Shown here: piece after piece, positions 59,832 through 64,000 of the stretch
Position numbering within the stretch: the first letter of the stretch is position 1
How the letters are laid out: every line of letters starts with the position of its first letter
Source: Penelope pileata
Taxonomy: Eukaryota; Chordata; Aves; Galliformes; Cracidae
Reading direction: 5' to 3'
Assembly (NCBI GenBank): GCA_013396635.1
Contig: WBMW01005650.1
Span: 71,314-135,313 of the forward strand
DNA length: 64,000 nucleotides
Position numbers and translations under genes: made by a program
The notes under the pieces: model-generated
What the model saw: the letters and a program-made list of their open reading frames with translations, nothing else
Database searches by the model: none
What the model was told of the DNA's origin: nothing

Positions 59832-61770
59832 CTGAAAAATGGTGTTGTGCATGGGAGATCTGAGGGGATTTGACAGCTGACTTCCCTGCAGATACTGGTT
59901 TGCACTGGGTGTGCTCCAGCTGGGGTCAAGGGGGCTTGGATGGGATTTTCCGTGGGACTGAGGTCATGGGCATGAGACCCAAGAGCAGGAACAGCATCTC
60001 TTGGTCCTGGTCTGGTGAAGGAGATGGCCTGGTCAATCCCATTGTCTCATGTTGAGGTGCCCAACCATGCACATGGACATGTTTCCAGATAGCCACCAAA
60101 TGGCAGCTGGGTTGGCACCCAGAGCCAGAGCTCAGACTGGTGCTGCTGGAGGGCTCCTGAGCGTGCCCTGGGAGATGAGAAATGCCATTTCCAGCTTAGG
60201 CATCTCTGCCCTGTCTTCATCTTATAAAGAACATGACTAGGGAACCGCTCCCAGCCCCATCCTTGGTGCTGTACAAGCTGTGGGCTTGCAGTGGTTAGCA
60301 ATGCACGCTGCGTTTATCTGATGTGCAGAGACATCTGTTTATCATATGTTGCACGTCTGATAAGCAACTTTTCTCTTCATCCCAAGGCCCGATTAAAGAT
60401 TCCGATTAATGTAACTCGCTGGAAGGTCCTGGAACGCAGCTTTTAAATCAATGTCATGTAAACTTTGCTGGGTTAATCCTGCACATCTGAATTCAGCTAA
60501 AAACCAACACTGCAAGGTCAGGCTGTACAAATTGATGGATTTTTATTCCTTTAACCTTAGAAGTGTTGCGGAGAGGGTAATAGCAGCAAGACTTGCTTCT
60601 GCCAATGGCTTCTTTTTGCTACACAAAAAAAAAGAGACATCAGATAATTTCCCTCTTCCTGCTATGTGCATGCATATCTAATATATGCATGTATATAGTA
60701 CGTTATACATCTTTTTTTAAATAAGAAGAATTTAAATCAGTAAAACACTACAAAAAATTGTTGCTTCTTTTCAAGGGTAACTTTTTATCTTGTGCATTAA
60801 TTTGATAAAGAGGAAAAGAATTCTGGTATAATAAATTGGCAATATAACAAAGAATATTTCTTTTCCTTTTCATGTTTCTTTTGGTAACATGTTGAATACC
60901 TATAATGAAAAATCTCTATAAAGACATTCAGCAGCATCTCAGAGCTGGTGAAGGTGTTAATGTTGGGGTAACAAATTAGCATGCTAGCACGAACTTGAAA
61001 AAAAAAGTAACGTGTAATTCTGAGACTTCTCTTTCTTCTAAGAAGAGATTTTTGCAGTCTCTAGGACTCAAAAGTAACAATCTCTTATCAAAGCTCTTTA
61101 GTGCCTTTACACTATCACCAATACATATAAACAAAGGATAAGAAAGCTAATACTTTGTGTGGATAACTTTCTGCAGGAAAATGCAGCCTGTAAAACAGCT
61201 TGTGGGCGAAGATCATCTTTATCAGCTCCAAACCAAGGAGTGTGTTTTATTCAGGGAATTCAGCACTTCCTGCATTCTTGTTTGTTTGACAATATTTTGC
61301 ATTTCCTACATCCTATTACTTTGTTTTGCGCAAGTATAGATGTTAATGTTTTGAATTGTGAAGACTCTATTGTTACTATTGCAGTAAAGACCTGCTGGAG
61401 GCATTTTGCGTTTTGGCTTGGAGTCCTCCTTAAATCTCAGAGCTTCTCTGTAAGAACAGCTGTGAGTTTATACTAACATATACCCTGCACTTTCTACTTT
61501 TTTTTCTTTATCTATTATTTAAATAGTTCCTCTCTTGGTTAATACTAAAGCCTACAGCCAGCAGAGATGTTTTGGACAACCCCTGTTTCTACAGGGCGGT
61601 CCAGGTGGGCAGGGACACCAGGTGGGTCTGAGGTTGAGGTTCCTGCAGGGTAGGATATGCCAACCAGACCACCTGTCCTCCTCTTTGTCCTGCTCCTGCC
61701 TGGGACTGCCGTCTGCCTTTCTTTTCTCCTAAACTTGGCTACTTTACTTTTTTTTTCTTCCTTCTTTCAG
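59832..61770. other. GC-rich then AT-rich unique sequence
   Basis: 60300-60480 carries GATAAG, GATTAA and ATTAATG sites and may be a conserved element. 60600-61500 is clearly AT-rich. CATGCATAT (60669-60677) and ATATGCATG (60683-60691) form a perfect 9-bp inverted repeat. An ATG at 61181, after an acceptor-like TTTCTGCAG, opens 52 codons with a hydrophobic end (about residues 31-50), which is too little to call a gene. Confidence 0.35.
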
Positions 61771-62057
61771 GAGCTTTAGAGATTTCATCAGTAACAAACG
61801 CACAGTGCCAGGATTTTAGCTGGAGCTCCTTCTGCTGGCAGGATGACCACTTTGCACAGAGAAATTCCCCCTGGAAGGCCAGACAAGAATTCTCTTCTTT
61901 TTTCTTTCCCTCTTTCCATGTACTTCTTGCCAGCAAAGGGATGACCTTAATAAAAACATACACACTAAGAACTGAGCTGGGCATGTGCCTGTCCCCCGCA
62001 GCTCGTTATTGCCGTGAGAGGTACTCGAGGTCCATGGCTCACTTCAAACTTGGCTGA
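61771..62057 (+). other. Exon-like segment, 94 open codons after a strong acceptor
   Basis: A long pyrimidine tract ending CTTCCTTCTTTCAG (61770) is among the best acceptor matches in the window. One frame then stays open for 94 codons (start ALEISSVTNAQCQDF) to a TGA at 62055-62057. A second acceptor-like site, CTGTCCCCCGCAG (ending about 62001), leads into another open frame to 62217. The opposite strand is also open (61739-61984, 81 codons from an ATG), so the coding strand is undecided and may be neither. No family was recognised. Confidence 0.15.
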
Positions 62058-62064
62058 ATCTTAC

Positions 62065-62269
62065 CAGGAACTTTTATCAGCTGCAACGGTTTTGGTATCA
62101 AGCCCAGTGCTGCATGTGGAAGTGATGGAGTCCAGAACTGTGAGAAGTCCTGCTCTGAGTTTTCTGTCTGTTGTTTCGGAATCAACGTTATCTCTCTGGC
62201 TGGGCTTTGTTGGATGAGCACTCCTTCTCCTACTAGATAATTTTGTCAATGACTTCAGTGTGGGCAAGA
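62065..62269 (-). other. Exon-like segment, minus strand, 205 bp
   Basis: On the minus strand GTGTTTTTCCAAG (acceptor, ending at 62270) and CCTG followed by GTAAGA (donor at 62064) bracket 205 open bases. The translation, reading on from Val-Leu-Pro-Thr-Leu-Lys, is Ser/Thr/Lys-rich and unfamiliar. It overlaps plus-strand open frames, so coding is doubtful. Confidence 0.13.
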
Positions 62270-62639
62270 CTTGGAAAAACACAAAGTCCTGGCAGCCTAA
62301 TTTCTTTATATATTTGCCTAGTTACACTTTGGATGTGGACATTTCTGAATATCTTAAGAACCAGCTATATGTAAGAGAAGATCAATCCACAACAGACACA
62401 ACCCAGCTGCCAGCTGGGCTTCAAACTCGTGATTAGCTTGGTAGATTTCTGGGTTTAATGGTCTGAAGCCAGTTCCTGAGCTGAGGAAGCCCAGCATTCC
62501 CTGGATTCCAAATCATCAAGCCCTGTGTAATTACCTTTGGCTGTGGCAGTTTAATTCGGGATCAGCCACTTTGGGATGCTGATGTGTTACAGAATCCATA
62601 AAACAATACAAAAGCATGGAAGACTTTAACCAGTCAATA
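62270..62639. other. Unique sequence, nothing recognised
   Basis: AT-rich. No feature was recognised. Confidence 0.45.
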
Positions 62640-62672
62640 AATGTGAACTGAATGTGAACTAAATGTGCACTG
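62640..62672 (+). repeat. 11-bp tandem repeat AATGTGAACTG, three copies
   Basis: AATGTGAACTG, AATGTGAACTA and AATGTGCACTG lie head to tail, with one or two differences from the first copy. Confidence 0.9.
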
Positions 62673-62857
62673 AACTCTTCCAAATCTGAACTTGTGTAGG
62701 ATCCTAACTGGTGCTTGTAGGTAGCATTTATGCAGAAAAGAAGTAATCTGTAAACAGCTGCTTTTGCTTTACAAGTCTAAAAGTATTCATAGGAAGCATT
62801 TGGTAGCTTACAGACTTGCGTAGGAAGTTTCTTCTCTTTATTCCAGGAATTCTAGTC

Positions 62858-63104
62858 TTTTTCCTTTCCTTTCCTTTCCTTTCCTTTCCTTTCCTTTCCT
62901 TTCCTTTCCTTTCCTTTCCTTTCCTTTCCTTTCCTTTCCTTTCCTTTCCTTTCCTTTCCTTTCCTTTCCTTTCCTTTCCTTTCCTTTCCTTTCCTTTCCT
63001 TTCCTTTCCTTTCCTTTCCTTTCCTTTCCTTTCCTTTCCTTTCCTTTCCTTTCCTTTCCTTTCCTTTCCNTTTCCTTTCCTTTCCTTTTTCCTTTCCTTT
63101 CCTC
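62858..63104 (+). repeat. (TTTCC)n microsatellite, about 48 units, with an N
   Basis: About 245 bases of nearly perfect TTTCC repeat. The plus strand is pure pyrimidine and the minus strand pure purine. N at 63070 falls as one extra base between units and breaks the 5-bp phase. A second irregularity (TTTTTCC) lies near 63086-63092. Apparent Phe-Leu-Ser-Phe-Pro frames on the plus strand and Lys-Gly-Lys-Glu-Arg frames on the minus strand are products of the repeat. Confidence 0.97.
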
Positions 63105-63498
63105 CCTACAACAGTACTGCTCATAAAATATGTCATTCCTTACCCTGATGCACTTAACAAAATCCAAAATTAAAGAGTGAGAATTTGAAACTTAAGATAG
63201 CCCAAGCAATCAAACCACTAGAAGCTCAGGATATTTTGAAGTAAAGAAAGAAAATAAAATAAGCTAAAACATGGAGTGATCTCCAAATGTCCAAGGGATT
63301 TGGAAGCCACAGCTCCAGTGAGATTGTACCTGAGTGACCAAATGTGATTTTCTCCTTGATTTCTAGGAAGCGATACAAGAATGCCATAAGAATACAAAGA
63401 ATGATGATACAGGTCCATGGGTTTGCCTAGCATAAATCTAATGGTGATGGGAACATTATGAGAAATTAGATGTGTGTATGGAGATTTTTCTTTTACAG

Positions 63499-63747
63499 GG
63501 TCTGGCCAGTGTTGGCAGGTGGGATGCTGCCATGGAAATACATCCACGGTGGCCACTTTTCTTGGCTCGCAGAAGTGATGCCATGTGCCTGGACAATGCC
63601 ACCGGGGCCATGCCACTGGATGAGCATCCAATGCACTCTGCACATCCCACACACCAGGAATTCCCATTCTTTGTCTTCCCATGCATCTCTACTAACAGAC
63701 CAGGATGCAAAGCCGCCAGCGCCGTTCTCCTGACACAAAGGGGCTGA
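63499..63747 (+). other. Exon-like segment, possible terminal exon, 82 codons
   Basis: The acceptor GAGATTTTTCTTTTACAG (ending 63498) is strong. One frame is open for 82 codons (start GLASVGRWDAAMEIHPRW) to a TGA at 63745-63747. A minus-strand frame of 118 codons (63456-63812) covers the same bases, so the openness may reflect composition. No family was recognised and no polyadenylation signal was placed. Confidence 0.13.
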
Positions 63748-64000
63748 GCCTCACCAGCCATTTTTCTCATGCAGCACCAAACAGTCGTGTGATGGAAATG
63801 GCTCGGTGCCATCCCTGACCTAGGCTGCTTTTGAACCGGGCGACCTCAAAGTGAAAGGCTCAGTATCACGTTGCCAGTTCCCCAAACCATCTGTCCTCCT
63901 TCAGTGAGCTTCCTTCAAAAGTCCTCGCACACTTCATAAACATCCCAGCCCTCCTCACCCCTCCAGCTGCCCCTTCCTCTAGGAGAACCAGCAGTTCGAA
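63748..64000. other. Unique sequence with a B-box-like motif on the minus strand
   Basis: On the minus strand GGTTCAAAAGC (about 63828-63838) matches the tRNA-type B box (GGTTCRANNCC) at 10 of 11 positions. A matching A box and a cloverleaf were not found, so no tRNA gene is called. A decayed tRNA-derived SINE is possible. Confidence 0.25.

Noticed and set aside
62838..63167. Lys-Gly-Lys-Glu-Arg and Phe-Leu-Ser-Phe-Pro open frames of about 110 codons
   Set aside because: Produced entirely by the (TTTCC)n microsatellite.
1..64000. CRISPR arrays, insertion sequences, bacterial operons or phage genes
   Set aside because: None seen; CR1 tails, microsatellites and spliced-gene signals indicate vertebrate DNA.
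1..64000. Endogenous retrovirus with paired LTRs
   Set aside because: No recognisable gag, pol or env frame, primer-binding site or polypurine tract. The 7.5/9.7-kb pair is too diverged and lacks clear TG...CA ends to be called LTRs.

Overview
The window looks like ordinary vertebrate nuclear DNA, most probably from a bird. Five short interspersed fragments carry the 3' tail of CR1 retrotransposons (about 175-339, 4231-4345, 19170-19270, 24247-24312 and 57161-57225). CR1 is the dominant interspersed repeat of birds and is also found in turtles and crocodilians. No Alu, L1 or MIR copy was recognised, interspersed repeats cover only about 1 percent of the window, and there is no prokaryotic operon layout. 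A galliform such as chicken is a reasonable guess but cannot be proved from the sequence alone. One base, 63070, is undetermined (N).

I find no protein-coding gene that I can name. Open frames are short, occur in all six frames, and match no family I recognise. The longest ones lie over a tandem repeat or in GC-rich stretches where both strands are open. The window is best read as intergenic or intronic DNA. Whether it belongs to a large gene, a lncRNA locus or a gene desert cannot be decided here. A few segments have the layout of exons (splice acceptor, open frame, splice donor). They are listed as low-confidence candidates: 41435-41571 with its possible partner 41658-41831, 59676-59831 on the minus strand, 61771-62057, 62065-62269 on the minus strand, and 63499-63747.

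Layout. 0-2 kb: a CR1 tail, a 9-bp C-rich minisatellite, then a short CpG-dense block with a TATA box that looks like a promoter. 2-7.5 kb: unique sequence, an internally duplicated CR1 tail, and an SRF/TEAD-type site cluster near 6.5 kb. 7.5-10 kb: two diverged direct copies of an unidentified unit. 10-24 kb: mostly unique sequence with small palindromes, microsatellites and one plus-strand CR1. 24-41 kb: long unique stretch, alternating GC-rich and AT-rich, with one G-quadruplex motif. 41-48 kb: exon-like segments, paired homeodomain-type sites and a striking 45-nt hairpin. 48-57 kb: a 27-bp minisatellite, AT-rich unique DNA and a CR1 tail. 57-64 kb: pyrimidine tracts, AT-rich DNA with overlapping exon-like frames, and a (TTTCC)n array of about 245 bp.

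I did not find an undescribed biological system. The most checkable oddities are the 7.5/9.7-kb duplicated unit, the TATA/CpG block at 1.75 kb, the hairpin at 45.85 kb and the exon-like segment at 41.4 kb. Several AT-rich blocks read like conserved non-coding elements (homeodomain-type sites, few repeats), but that is inference from texture and needs an alignment.
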